A program made the position numbers and the translations under genes. The notes below the pieces were generated by a model. That model ran no database searches, was not told the origin of the DNA, and worked only from the letters and a program-made list of their open reading frames with translations. DNA of 64,000 nucleotides from CALBPI01 sp038524795 (GTDB taxonomy: Bacteria; Pseudomonadota; Gammaproteobacteria; Steroidobacterales; Woeseiaceae): positions 1-64,000 of the forward strand of contig JBCBIJ010000009.1 of the NCBI GenBank assembly GCA_038524795.1, written 5' to 3'. This document shows, in pieces, positions 1 to 8,520 of this stretch (positions are counted from its first letter, which is position 1; every line of letters starts with the position of its first letter).

Positions 1-495
1 GAGAACCGCCGTCGTCAGTTCCAGCTCGATGGTGACCCGGGCCAGAGCTCGGCCGAGGCCATCCTCAATGAGCTCGTGCTGCGCGTCGGTCGCGACCGCA
101 ACGTCAATCGTCGACGATTCCTGCAACTGCAACGCATCCCCGAGCTTACGGGCTTCATTTCGATCCCCGTACTCAGCGTGCACACGCTTGGCGATCTCTT
201 TGTGCCCTTCAAGATGCAGCAGATCTACGCGCAGGAGGCCGCGTTCTGGGGCCGCGATGACCTGCTCGTGCAGCGTGCGACGCGCGCAGTGGGTCACTGC
301 GAATTCTCGGCAGAGGAACTCGTGCAGACCTTCGATGACCTTGTGCTCTGGGTGAACGAGGGCATTCGTCCCGAGGGTGACGACGTACTCGACCCCGCAA
401 CGGTGGCGAACCCGGCCTATGGCTGCCGGTACACCGCGGGTTCCACAGGCCAGACGCCAGACATCCTGCGAACAGGATTGTGCCCGGCTGAATAG
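1..495 (+). CDS. Alpha/beta hydrolase, C-terminal part (5' end outside window)
   Basis: The frame is open from base 1, so the true start lies upstream. The visible 164 residues look like the end of an alpha/beta hydrolase. A strand ending in VHTLGDLFVP would supply the acidic residue of the triad (the Asp of GD), and GHCEF about 50 residues later would supply the catalytic His. It is followed by the usual helix ending FDDLVLWVNEGIRPEGDD. The nucleophile region is not visible, so substrate and subfamily cannot be given. The tail contains two Cys residues, compatible with a secreted enzyme. A strong hairpin terminator follows the stop codon (TAG). Seen: reading frame and motifs. Inferred: hydrolase function. 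Confidence 0.65.
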   Translation, partial: ENRRRQFQLDGDPGQSSAEAILNELVLRVGRDRNVNRRRFLQLQRIPELTGFISIPVLSVHTLGDLFVPFKMQQIYAQEAAFWGRDDLLVQRATRAVGHCEFSAEELVQTFDDLVLWVNEGIRPEGDDVLDPATVANPAYGCRYTAGSTGQTPDILRTGLCPAE

Positions 496-517
496 CCCCG
501 CGGCTTCACGCCCTCAT

Positions 518-552
518 AGCCCGCACGCCGCCCTGGCGTGCGGGCTTCTTCT
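518..552. terminator. Intrinsic terminator, probably bidirectional
   Basis: A perfect 12-bp inverted repeat (518-529 with 535-546, AGCCCGCACGCC) has a 5-base loop and is followed by TCTTCTTA. It lies between the hydrolase gene and the convergent gene whose stop is at 552, so it can serve both strands. Confidence 0.8.
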
Positions 553-1037
553 TAGGGGTTCGAAGCCCGGGCCTCTGCAAGCGCATCTCGAGCGGCCTGC
601 TCGACCAACTCGGCTTCCTCAAAGACTGCAAAAGCGCGTTGATAGCGCATGAAGGCCGGCTGGAACTGTTCGAGGCCCTCATCGGCGTAGTCGGCCGGGT
701 CTTCGCCGCGCGCACGGATTTCGGCCACAAAGGCCTCGAGCTGTTCCACGTCACGCTCGGATTCATCCAGGACCTGCTCGGCTTGCTCACGCCGCTCCGT
801 AGCGAGCTGTAACGCTTGCTCCAGCTCGGCAATGCTGTAGGTTGCACCGCTCACTGTGCCCGCATCAGGCGACGCGGGTAATTCGTCGGGCACTGATGCC
901 TCGCCCGATGGCTCCGCCTTGGTTGATGCGGGACGCTCCAGTGGCGGTGCCACCGACGGGGCTCTCGATGCCCAGATCACAACCACACCGGCAGCCAGCA
1001 CCAGCCCTAACACCCAGAACAAAACGTTTCGATTCAT
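552..1037 (-). CDS. Membrane-anchored coiled-coil protein, unknown function
   Basis: The 161-residue product begins MNRNVLFWVLG, with one N-terminal membrane helix (about residues 5-23). A Pro/Ala/Ser-rich linker follows, then a Glu/Gln-rich helical region (about 70-155) with heptad-like spacing, likely a coiled coil. An in-frame ATG at 1058 would add seven residues; I prefer 1037 because the membrane helix then starts at the N-terminus and the start does not overlap the divergent gene. No family is recognised. The divergent neighbour begins about 20 bases away, so both share a very short promoter region. The function is unknown, perhaps envelope-associated. Confidence 0.6.
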   Translation of the reverse strand: MNRNVLFWVLGLVLAAGVVVIWASRAPSVAPPLERPASTKAEPSGEASVPDELPASPDAGTVSGATYSIAELEQALQLATERREQAEQVLDESERDVEQLEAFVAEIRARGEDPADYADEGLEQFQPAFMRYQRAFAVFEEAELVEQAARDALAEARASNP

Positions 1038-1056
1038 CGTGCCAGTGTACCGTGGC

Positions 1057-2046
1057 ATGCTGCGCGATATGGCAGCGCTGAATCAGACCGTCGTTCTCGC
1101 GGGCGCCACAGGCTACATCGGCCAACACGTGGCAGCGGCGCTCGTGGCCGAGGGCTATCACGTGATTGCGCTGGTCAGATCGCCGCCCGGCAGCGATCGC
1201 GCGGACGCGCTCCAGCACTGCGAGGTCCGGGTTACCGAAGTGACCGATGCGGCGGCGCTGCGACGAACCCTAGCCGATGTCCATGCGCACGCCATCGTGT
1301 CATGCCTGGCTTCACGCAACGGCGCGCCTGATGACGCGCAGCGTGTCGACTACGGCGCCAATCGCAATCTGTTGGATCTGGCGCCTTCACTCGGCGTGTC
1401 CCAATTCGTGCTGCTGTCAGCCATCTGCGTTCAAAAGCCGCGTTTGGCGTTCCAGCACGCGAAGCTCGCTTTCGAACGTGAGCTCATGGCGTCGGGCGTG
1501 GGCTACACGATCGTTAGGCCGACCGCGTTCTTTAAGTCCATCTCGGGGCAAGTGGCACGAGTTCGCGACGGCAAGCCGTTTCTCGTGTTCGGTAAGGGCA
1601 CCGAGACTGCGTGTAAGCCCATCAGTGAGCGTGACGTTGCACGCTACCTCGTCGATAGCATCGACAACCCCGGGCGCCGCGACACCGTCTTGCCCATTGG
1701 CGGACCGGGCCCTGCGGTGACACCGATCGACCAAGGCAAGCTGCTGTTTGAGCTGGCCGGCAAGCCGGCGACCTTCAGACGCGTTCCTGTTGCCCTGTTT
1801 CGCGTGGTCATTGCCCTGCTGGCACCACTGTCACGCCTGATTCCCGCCCTCGCGGCCAAGGCCGAATTTGCCCGCATCGGCCATTACTACGCAACGGAGT
1901 CGATGCTCGTCTGGGACGCCGACGCCGCGTGCTACGATGCCGGCGCGACACCGAGTACCGGCACTGACACGCTGCGCGCGCACTATGCCCAAGCGTTATC
2001 GAGCACAGACGGTGACGACGCGCTGGGCGCCCACAAACTGTTCTAG
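1057..2046 (+). CDS. bciA: BciA-like divinyl (proto)chlorophyllide 8-vinyl-reductase homologue (extended SDR)
   Basis: This NAD(P)H-binding Rossmann protein has the dinucleotide motif GATGYIG near the N-terminus, the strand-helix segment LLSAICVQKPRLAFQHAKL, then VRPTAFFKS, TACKPISERD and GGPGPAVTP, and near the C-terminus YATESMLVWD and TPSTGTDTLR. These are hallmarks of BciA, which reduces the C8 vinyl group in (bacterio)chlorophyll synthesis. Start is ATG 1057 or ATG 1069; both are in frame and neither has a clear Shine-Dalgarno. No bch, crt or puf genes are in view, so it may work on another substrate or belong to a phototroph with pigment genes elsewhere. Family assignment is strong; the role here is inferred. 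Confidence 0.8.
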   Translation: MLRDMAALNQTVVLAGATGYIGQHVAAALVAEGYHVIALVRSPPGSDRADALQHCEVRVTEVTDAAALRRTLADVHAHAIVSCLASRNGAPDDAQRVDYGANRNLLDLAPSLGVSQFVLLSAICVQKPRLAFQHAKLAFERELMASGVGYTIVRPTAFFKSISGQVARVRDGKPFLVFGKGTETACKPISERDVARYLVDSIDNPGRRDTVLPIGGPGPAVTPIDQGKLLFELAGKPATFRRVPVALFRVVIALLAPLSRLIPALAAKAEFARIGHYYATESMLVWDADAACYDAGATPSTGTDTLRAHYAQALSSTDGDDALGAHKLF

Positions 2047-2118
2047 GAAGCCGCCTGCTCTGCCTCGTTGCGAATCGCGGTGAACTGGGAACCTCTAGCT
2101 AAAGCATTACGGTAAACC

Positions 2119-2155
2119 GCCGCTAGCTCGGGGGACGACGTAACGAGGTAGCGGC
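2119..2155 (+). promoter_or_regulatory. Leader hairpin overlapping the DUF1538 ribosome binding site
   Basis: A 7-bp inverted repeat (GCCGCTA 2119-2125, TAGCGGC 2149-2155) ends two bases before the ATG at 2158. The likely Shine-Dalgarno GAGGT (2145-2149) sits at the edge of the right arm. It could mask translation initiation. Only the pairing is seen; regulation is a guess. Confidence 0.3.
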
Positions 2156-2157
2156 GC

Positions 2158-4077
2158 ATGGCCGGTGTCCCTGATAACCCGCGCTACCAGCTTGGACTGC
2201 GCGACACACTGCGCATCCTGTGGCCATACGTGAAGCGCAATTTCATGAACCAGGTGGAAGGCATTTGGTTCATTGTCGTGTACCTGATCGTATTCCAGCT
2301 CTTGATCCTGCAGCTGCCGATCGCCTACGCAGGCATGATTGCTTTCGGCATCTTTGTCGTCGCCGTCGGGCTCATGTTCTTTATGGAAGGGCTGCGCCTT
2401 GGGCTCATGCCACTCGGCGAGGAGATCGGCAGTGTGCTGCCCAAAAACAGCCGCATGCCCGTGATCCTCGTGTTCGCCTTCCTGCTCGGGGCAGGCGCCA
2501 CGTTCGCGGAACCCGCGATCGCTGTGCTCAAGGCAGCCGGTGCCGGGGTGAAGCCCACCGAGGCGCCCCTGCTCTACAGCCTGCTCAATGATTTCTCAGG
2601 TCAGCTCGTGAGCGCCGTGGGTATTGGCGTGGGTATCGCCGTCATGCTCGGCGTCCTGCGATTCTTCTTTATGTGGCCGCTCAAGTACCTGGCCATCCCT
2701 GCCGTTGCCGGTCTGCTTGGCTTGTCATTCTATTTCAGCCAGGTGCCCCTGCTCTCCGACGTTCTCGGCCTCGCCTGGGACTGCGGCGCGGTCACGACAG
2801 GGCCCGTTACGGTGCCGCTCGTGCTGGCGCTGGGTATTGGCGTGTGCCGTGTGGTCAGCGGAGACTCCGGCGGCGGCAACTCGGGATTCGGCATCGTCAC
2901 CCTGGCCTCTCTGTTCCCGATTCTGGCCGTCTTGATGCTAGCCATGTACCACCACACGGCGGGCGACTACTGGGGCGCACCCAACTACCGCGGCGACACC
3001 ACGGTCGCCGCAACTGAAGCGGTTAACGCAGCCCCCGTCATCGAGATCGAGAAAACACTCGAGCCGATTACGGATGCGGAATTTCGTGCCTACCTCGATT
3101 CAGGAAAGCTGCCCGATGGCTACGAGCTCGCTATGCACGGCGGCAACGCGCGCCTTGTCAACGGCAAGATCGAAGTGCTTGAGCCTGAAATGGTCATCAC
3201 CAAGCCCTACCGTCGCGACTTCACATTTACGAGTAGCGAAAGCTGGGACACCACGATCGCTCTTGGTAACACCGCCAAGACCGCGTTTACCGATGCCCTG
3301 CGCGCCATCATCCCGCTTTGCGTGTTCCTCTATTTCGTCCTGCGAATTGTGTTGCGCCAGCGACTGCAGCCGCGCAACGACGTCGGCGTCGGTGTGACGT
3401 TTGCGTTCATCGGCATGATCCTGTTTGGCGCGGGTATTGCGCTTGGCCTGACGCCGCTTGGCGGACAGCTCGGTAGCAACGTACCCGTCGCTTTCGCCGA
3501 GATCTTCCCCTGGGGCCTCGACCACATCGAGGGTCCATTGTTCGGCGCCGATGCGGGTAAGGTCGTGGCCATCTGCTTCGCCTTCTTCCTTGGTTACGGC
3601 GCAACGCTGGCGGAACCCGCACTCAACGCACTGGGCGACACGGTGGAACGCATTACGGTCGGCGCCTTCCGCAAGAAGCTACTCATGCAGAGCGTCGCAT
3701 TCGGCGTGGGCTGCGGTATCGCCGCCGGCATTTTCAAAATGGCCTACGGCATACCCCTGTTCTGGATGCTGGCCCCGCCCTACCTGCTCGTGCTGGTCCT
3801 CACCTGGATCTCGCCCGACGAGTTCGTGAACTTCAGCTGGGACAGCGCGGGCGTGACCACGGGCCCCATTACGGTGCCGCTCGTGCTCGCCATGGGTCTC
3901 GGTGTCGGTGCCAATATCCCGGGCGTCTCCGACGGCTTCGGCATCCTGGCGCTGGCTTCGGTCGGTCCGATCCTCACGGTCCTGGGCGTCGGCCTGTACA
4001 CGCAACGCGTGCAACGACGCGCGCAACGCAAAGTCGATGAGACCGTAGAAACCCTTGCACCAGCGGATGCCAACTGA
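2158..4077 (+). CDS. DUF1538 membrane protein with duplicated transmembrane halves
   Basis: The 639-residue polytopic inner-membrane protein has two homologous halves. The first contains GLMPLGEEIGSVLP, LLGAGATFAEPA and WDCGAVTTGPVTVPL; the second repeats these as GLTPLGGQLGSNVP, FLGYGATLAEPA and WDSAGVTTGPITVPL. A soluble segment of about 100 residues (roughly 280-380) separates them. Two copies of the same glycine-rich motifs suggest a transporter with pseudo-twofold symmetry, but the substrate is unknown. The stop codon overlaps the ATG of the downstream PII-like gene (TGATG at 4075-4079), so the two are translationally coupled and probably work together. Confidence 0.85.
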   Translation: MAGVPDNPRYQLGLRDTLRILWPYVKRNFMNQVEGIWFIVVYLIVFQLLILQLPIAYAGMIAFGIFVVAVGLMFFMEGLRLGLMPLGEEIGSVLPKNSRMPVILVFAFLLGAGATFAEPAIAVLKAAGAGVKPTEAPLLYSLLNDFSGQLVSAVGIGVGIAVMLGVLRFFFMWPLKYLAIPAVAGLLGLSFYFSQVPLLSDVLGLAWDCGAVTTGPVTVPLVLALGIGVCRVVSGDSGGGNSGFGIVTLASLFPILAVLMLAMYHHTAGDYWGAPNYRGDTTVAATEAVNAAPVIEIEKTLEPITDAEFRAYLDSGKLPDGYELAMHGGNARLVNGKIEVLEPEMVITKPYRRDFTFTSSESWDTTIALGNTAKTAFTDALRAIIPLCVFLYFVLRIVLRQRLQPRNDVGVGVTFAFIGMILFGAGIALGLTPLGGQLGSNVPVAFAEIFPWGLDHIEGPLFGADAGKVVAICFAFFLGYGATLAEPALNALGDTVERITVGAFRKKLLMQSVAFGVGCGIAAGIFKMAYGIPLFWMLAPPYLLVLVLTWISPDEFVNFSWDSAGVTTGPITVPLVLAMGLGVGANIPGVSDGFGILALASVGPILTVLGVGLYTQRVQRRAQRKVDETVETLAPADAN

Positions 4078-5273
4078 TGTTTAGCCAAAACCACACCGTT
4101 TCGATGGTGACTGCGGTGCTGCCCTCTGCAGGCGTCGACCGCATCACTGATGCCGTTCTGCAAGCGCCCGACAGCAGCGCCATCATCTGGCAGGCCCGCG
4201 GAACGCTGCTTCGCGAACACTGGTGGCAGCGCTTCGTGCCGCCGATCAGCCCGGCCAAGACCATGGTGCACCTGCTCGCCCCCAACGACGAAGTGCCGCA
4301 CCTCGTGAGCACAATCGTCGAGCGCGCGCGATTGCATCAACAGGCGACCGGCGCGGTGTTCTCAACGCCCTGCGATCACGCCTACTTCGGCTCCGAATTC
4401 AATGTCTGGCCGTCTCGGGATGACACGCCGGCGGCGAAGTCGGCGCACAACCTCACTGAGAACCTCAACATCATCTACTGCACCGTGGGGCACAAGCTGT
4501 CCGACCGTGTCAGCAAGGCGGCCATCAGCGCCGGCGCGCACGGCCCCATCGTCTACTACGGCGAAGGTCGAGGCCTGCGCGACCGCCTGGGCTGGCTGCG
4601 CATTACCAAGGAACACGAGCAGGAAGTGCTCATGGTGATCGCCGACGAAAGTGATGCAGACCAGGTGTTTGATGCCATGGCCAAAGCCGGAGAGCTGCAC
4701 CTGCCGGGTCGTGGCTTCATGTACCGGATGGTTATCGACCGCGGCATGTTCCACCTGGCCTCACGTGTGTCGCACCATCACTACCAGGCCAACATGCAGC
4801 AGATCATCAATGCGATCGACCACCTGAGCGGGCACTCGCACTGGCGCGACCAGGCCGTATTCGATGTCGGCAGCGGCGGTCGCGGGGTCGGAATTGATGA
4901 TCTTGCGGCCGAGCGGCCGCTGTTGCGTGACCAGGTGAGACTGTCGGCCATCGCGCCGCGCGAGCAGTGTCCCGAGCTCATGGAATTCCTGCTCGACTCG
5001 GGCGCCCCGGGATTCACGGTCACCTACGGGCGCTTTGCTGCCAACGAACAAAGCGAAGGCATCGCAGGCGCTCGCGTCAACGCCGAGTACGGCATGCTGC
5101 GCTGCGTGACGAACCAGCCCAAGGCCGCACAAGTCTGCAGTGCTGTCGAGTCGAGCGCCGAAGGCGCGGGCTTCGCGGACGTTGCGATGGTGACCAACCC
5201 CGTCCCGACGGTGGCGTGCTACGTGCCCGGCGGCGTTGATCACCGCAAGCCTGCACCACGCGTCGCCGCCTGA
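4077..5273 (+). CDS. Three-domain PII-like (GlnB-superfamily) regulatory protein
   Basis: At 398 residues this is about three times a normal PII protein. The middle third carries the clearest PII-type segments (YGEGRGLRDRLG followed by HLPGRGFMYRM). The first and last thirds have the same strand-helix-strand rhythm, for example VSMVTAVLP at the start and VRLSAIAPREQ with VTYGRFA near residue 300. PII trimers form from single-domain chains; here one chain may make a pseudo-trimer. Tight coupling to the DUF1538 gene suggests it gates that membrane protein as GlnK does AmtB. A terminator follows. The domain count is my reading of the sequence; the ligand is unknown. Confidence 0.75.
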   Translation: MFSQNHTVSMVTAVLPSAGVDRITDAVLQAPDSSAIIWQARGTLLREHWWQRFVPPISPAKTMVHLLAPNDEVPHLVSTIVERARLHQQATGAVFSTPCDHAYFGSEFNVWPSRDDTPAAKSAHNLTENLNIIYCTVGHKLSDRVSKAAISAGAHGPIVYYGEGRGLRDRLGWLRITKEHEQEVLMVIADESDADQVFDAMAKAGELHLPGRGFMYRMVIDRGMFHLASRVSHHHYQANMQQIINAIDHLSGHSHWRDQAVFDVGSGGRGVGIDDLAAERPLLRDQVRLSAIAPREQCPELMEFLLDSGAPGFTVTYGRFAANEQSEGIAGARVNAEYGMLRCVTNQPKAAQVCSAVESSAEGAGFADVAMVTNPVPTVACYVPGGVDHRKPAPRVAA

Positions 5274-5296
5274 CACTCACAAGCGTTGACCCGAAG

Positions 5297-5330
5297 GGCC
5301 GCGCCGACGTCTGAGTCGGCGCGGCCTTTG
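5297..5330 (+). terminator. Intrinsic terminator of the DUF1538/PII operon
   Basis: A perfect 12-bp stem (5297-5308 with 5315-5326, GGCCGCGCCGAC), a 6-base loop and a short T-tract lie 24 bases after the stop codon. Confidence 0.8.
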
Positions 5331-5425
5331 ACGTTTGGCATGCGCCTCGAGACCCTGCAGAATGACGCGACAAACGGCGCAGACCGTGCATCCGCATCTC
5401 GTGATCCCAGGGAGTTCGAAACGAC

Positions 5426-5794
5426 ATGAGCCAGTACCCGCAGCTTAACGACATGGGCATTCTCAATCCCGGTGAGATTCGCACCTACATGGTTAACAGC
5501 CTGGCAGGTGTCGACACCTTGCGAATTGTCTACAAGCGCAAGCAAGGCTCATTGTTGCCGGTCAGTCGCAGTTACGAGTTTCCGCAGGTGCAAAAGACCG
5601 CCACGGATGGCAAGGGTCGACAAGCGGCTGTGCTTGAAACGGCACCCGCGCTGAAGTCCGCCGTCAACGAACTGAAGTCACTCATGAAGTCACGCGACGA
5701 TGAGATGGAACATCGGGAACTCCTGCTTGCCGAACTGGACGCACTCGAGAACGAGCTGGCGTGCCGCATCGCTCACATTCGCAGCTTGCTCTGA
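5426..5794 (+). CDS. yaeH: UPF0325/DUF3461 family protein, YaeH-like
   Basis: The 122-residue cytoplasmic protein resembles Escherichia coli YaeH over its full length: MGILNPGEIRTY near the N-terminus (YaeH has LGITNPEEIDRY), then LRIVYKRKQGSLLPVS, YEFPQVQKT and a helical C-terminus with alternating charged residues. The molecular role of the family is not established. The family is largely gammaproteobacterial, which supports the taxonomic reading of the window. It stands alone between a terminator and the next gene. GTTCGAAACGAC precedes the ATG, so there is no strong Shine-Dalgarno. Confidence 0.85.
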   Translation: MSQYPQLNDMGILNPGEIRTYMVNSLAGVDTLRIVYKRKQGSLLPVSRSYEFPQVQKTATDGKGRQAAVLETAPALKSAVNELKSLMKSRDDEMEHRELLLAELDALENELACRIAHIRSLL

Positions 5795-5909
5795 GCCCTT
5801 GCAGAAAGCGTCGCCATACAGCGACAAACACACAAACTGAGACACACGTCCCAAAGACATTTGATAGCCTCGCGTTACAACGTTCGAGTGGCAGTCGAGG
5901 GGACGCGAC

Positions 5910-8510
5910 ATGTTCAGCGAGTGTTTTCAAAGTACCGTAGCCAAAACGCGTAATGGCAGCGCGTTACTCGTCTGCTTGGTGCTCACGGCCTGCGGCGGTG
6001 GCGGTGGCGGCGATCCGGCCCCCGCACCGGTAACCGTCAACCCGACCCTTTCGATCAGCGACGCCTCTGTCACTGAAGGCGACACAGGTGTCGCCACACT
6101 GAGTTTCACCGTCACCGCATCGGCGACCGTACCCGCGGGCGGCAATGTGGCTGATGCCAGCGTCGATTACGCCACAACCGCGGGCTCGGCAAGCGAAGGC
6201 ACTGACTTCACAGCCGCCAGCGGCACACTTCAGATCCCTGGCGGCACAACGCAAGTCACCATCGCCGTCGACATCGTCGGCGACGCGCAAACCGAAGGCA
6301 ATGAGACGTTCAGCGTCACACTGAGCGCGCCGACAAACGCCACCATTAGCCAGGCCACGGCGACCGGAACGATCATCGACGATGATGTTGTGGCGGGCCT
6401 TTTTGGTCTCGACACACGACCTAACAATGCAACTTGCGTCGCACCCGCGCGACCGACGGACGACGCGAGCGTGTCCATCACAGATCCCTACCCGTCTTTG
6501 TCGAGCTTCTCGCAGCCAACGAAGCTCGTACTCGAGCCGGGCGGAGGTCGTTGGTTCCTGCTCCAGAAGTCGGGCCAGATCATGACCTTCCCGACCAGCA
6601 ATCCGACGAGCGCGACGGAGTACTACGACCTGACCGACACTCGTGCCATTCGCACCAACTCCGAAGGCGGCCTGCTGGGCATGGCCTTCCACCCCGACTA
6701 CCCCAACACGCCCGAGGTTTTTCTCTCGTACACAATCCAGAACAGCAACCCGAACATGCGCAGCGTGATCTCGCGACTCACCGTCGACGACGTCAATACA
6801 CCCGGTGCGGGCACGTCGGAGCAGATCTTGCTCCAGGTCAATCAGGATTTCGACAACCACAACGGCGGCGACATCGCCTTTGGACCTGATGGCTACCTCT
6901 ACATCGGGTTGGGCGATGGCGGCAGCGGCAATGATCCGCTCCAACGCGCGCAGGACAACACGCGGCTGCTGGGCGCGATGCTGCGCATTGATGTGGTCGG
7001 CACCGGTGCGGACTACAACATTCCCTCCGATAATCCTTTCGCGGCCAACCCCAAGTGCGGCGTTGCCGGGAACGCAGACGAGTGCCCCGAGATTTTCGCC
7101 TGGGGCTTTCGCAACCCCTGGCGCTGGACGTTTGACCCCGACAACGGCGATCTGTGGTTGGCCGACGTCGGACAGAATGCCGTTGAAGAAGTCGACCTTG
7201 TGGAACTCGGCGGCAACTATGGCTGGCGCTGCAAGGAAGGGTCGTCGAACACGGGCAACTTCAGCGACTGCTCGGGCCTGAACCTCACGGACCCGGTGAC
7301 CGAGTACAGCCACAGCCTCGGCAATTCAATTACCGGTGGCCAGGTATACCGCGGCAGCGCCATTCCGAGTCTCGTCGGTCGCTACATCTTTTCGGACTAC
7401 GGCTCTGGCCGTTTCTGGGCCGCGCAGCCTGACGGCCAGGGCGGCTACACCAACGACCAGCTCATCAACTCGAGCATCAACCCGACCGCGATGGCTTATG
7501 GTCCCGATAACGAAATTTATGTCGTCAACATAAACGGCAGCACGGGTCAGGGCCGCGTGCGTCGCCTCGATCCTGCGGGCGCGCCGGTACCCGACACCAT
7601 TCCGGAGCAACTCTCGGCGACGGGCTGCGTGGACTCAAGCGATGTCACCCAGCCCTACTCAGGCTTACTGCCCTACGATCTCAACGCACCGTTCTGGTCT
7701 GACGGCGCGGTCAAAGACCGCTACATCGGCCTGCCCAACGGCGCCACGATCGACATCAACGCAGACGGCGACTTCGAGTTCCCCGAGGGCACCGTCATCG
7801 TTAAGAACTTCCGTCTGGGAGGGGCGCTTGTCGAAACGCGCCATCTCATGCGTCACCCCGACGGCGTCTGGGCGGGCTACACCTATGAATGGAACGCGGC
7901 GCAAACAGAAGCCACACGCGTACGCGGTGGCAAAGTGGTGAACATCAATGGCCAGGACTGGATCTACCCGTCCGAGTCGGGCTGCATGGCCTGTCACACG
8001 GCTGCTGCGGGTCGTGCGTTGGGCCCAGAGATCGCGCAGCTCAACAAGCCGTTCACCTACGCAGAGACAGGCCGCACATCCAACCAGCTCGAGACCATTG
8101 AACACGTCATGATGTTTAGCGGCCCCCTGCCCGGTCCCGTGGCGGGGCTCGATGCACTCGCGGATCCGGCCGATACGGGCGCCTCGCTCGACGACCGCGC
8201 ACGCGCCTACCTGCACAGTAACTGCGCGGGCTGCCACCGACCGAACGGTCCGACACCCTCAACAATGGACCTGCGTTACGACACGGCGCTCTCAAACACG
8301 AATGCCTGTGCGGCAACGCCGCTGCAAGGGGACCTGGGTATCGCGGGTGCCGAGCTCATCGCACCTGGCAGTGCAGCGACATCTCTGGTCGTAGAACGTA
8401 TGCAGCGTCGCGACATTCACGCGATGCCGCCGCTAGGGTCGAACGTCGTCGACACGGATGGCGTCACGCTGGTCGCTAATTGGATCAACGGGCTCAGCGG
8501 CTGCAACTAG
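5910..8510 (+). CDS. Lipoprotein fusing Calx-beta, glucose/sorbosone dehydrogenase and SO2930-type diheme cytochrome c domains
   Basis: The 866-residue envelope lipoprotein has an N-terminal signal ending in the lipobox LTAC followed by a glycine run. Residues about 45-155 form a Calx-beta domain (VTEGDTGVATLSF, GDAQTEGNETFSVTL). Residues about 190-560 form a glucose/sorbosone dehydrogenase propeller (FGPDGYLYIGLGDGG, VDLVELGGNYGWRC), normally PQQ-dependent. The last 290 residues match SO2930-type diheme cytochromes (LPYDLNAPFWSDGAVKDR) with two CxxCH motifs, CMACH at 692-696 and CAGCH at 772-776. Electrons from sugar oxidation could pass within one chain to the hemes. The Shine-Dalgarno is GAGGGG. 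Function is inferred from domains; the substrate is unknown. Confidence 0.85.
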   Translation: MFSECFQSTVAKTRNGSALLVCLVLTACGGGGGGDPAPAPVTVNPTLSISDASVTEGDTGVATLSFTVTASATVPAGGNVADASVDYATTAGSASEGTDFTAASGTLQIPGGTTQVTIAVDIVGDAQTEGNETFSVTLSAPTNATISQATATGTIIDDDVVAGLFGLDTRPNNATCVAPARPTDDASVSITDPYPSLSSFSQPTKLVLEPGGGRWFLLQKSGQIMTFPTSNPTSATEYYDLTDTRAIRTNSEGGLLGMAFHPDYPNTPEVFLSYTIQNSNPNMRSVISRLTVDDVNTPGAGTSEQILLQVNQDFDNHNGGDIAFGPDGYLYIGLGDGGSGNDPLQRAQDNTRLLGAMLRIDVVGTGADYNIPSDNPFAANPKCGVAGNADECPEIFAWGFRNPWRWTFDPDNGDLWLADVGQNAVEEVDLVELGGNYGWRCKEGSSNTGNFSDCSGLNLTDPVTEYSHSLGNSITGGQVYRGSAIPSLVGRYIFSDYGSGRFWAAQPDGQGGYTNDQLINSSINPTAMAYGPDNEIYVVNINGSTGQGRVRRLDPAGAPVPDTIPEQLSATGCVDSSDVTQPYSGLLPYDLNAPFWSDGAVKDRYIGLPNGATIDINADGDFEFPEGTVIVKNFRLGGALVETRHLMRHPDGVWAGYTYEWNAAQTEATRVRGGKVVNINGQDWIYPSESGCMACHTAAAGRALGPEIAQLNKPFTYAETGRTSNQLETIEHVMMFSGPLPGPVAGLDALADPADTGASLDDRARAYLHSNCAGCHRPNGPTPSTMDLRYDTALSNTNACAATPLQGDLGIAGAELIAPGSAATSLVVERMQRRDIHAMPPLGSNVVDTDGVTLVANWINGLSGCN

Positions 8511-8520
8511 CGCCGCTGGC

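Noticed and set aside
5964..7313. Long minus-strand open frame of 449 codons
   Set aside because: It lies fully inside the sugar dehydrogenase gene on the opposite strand, shows no family motif, and is explained by high GC.
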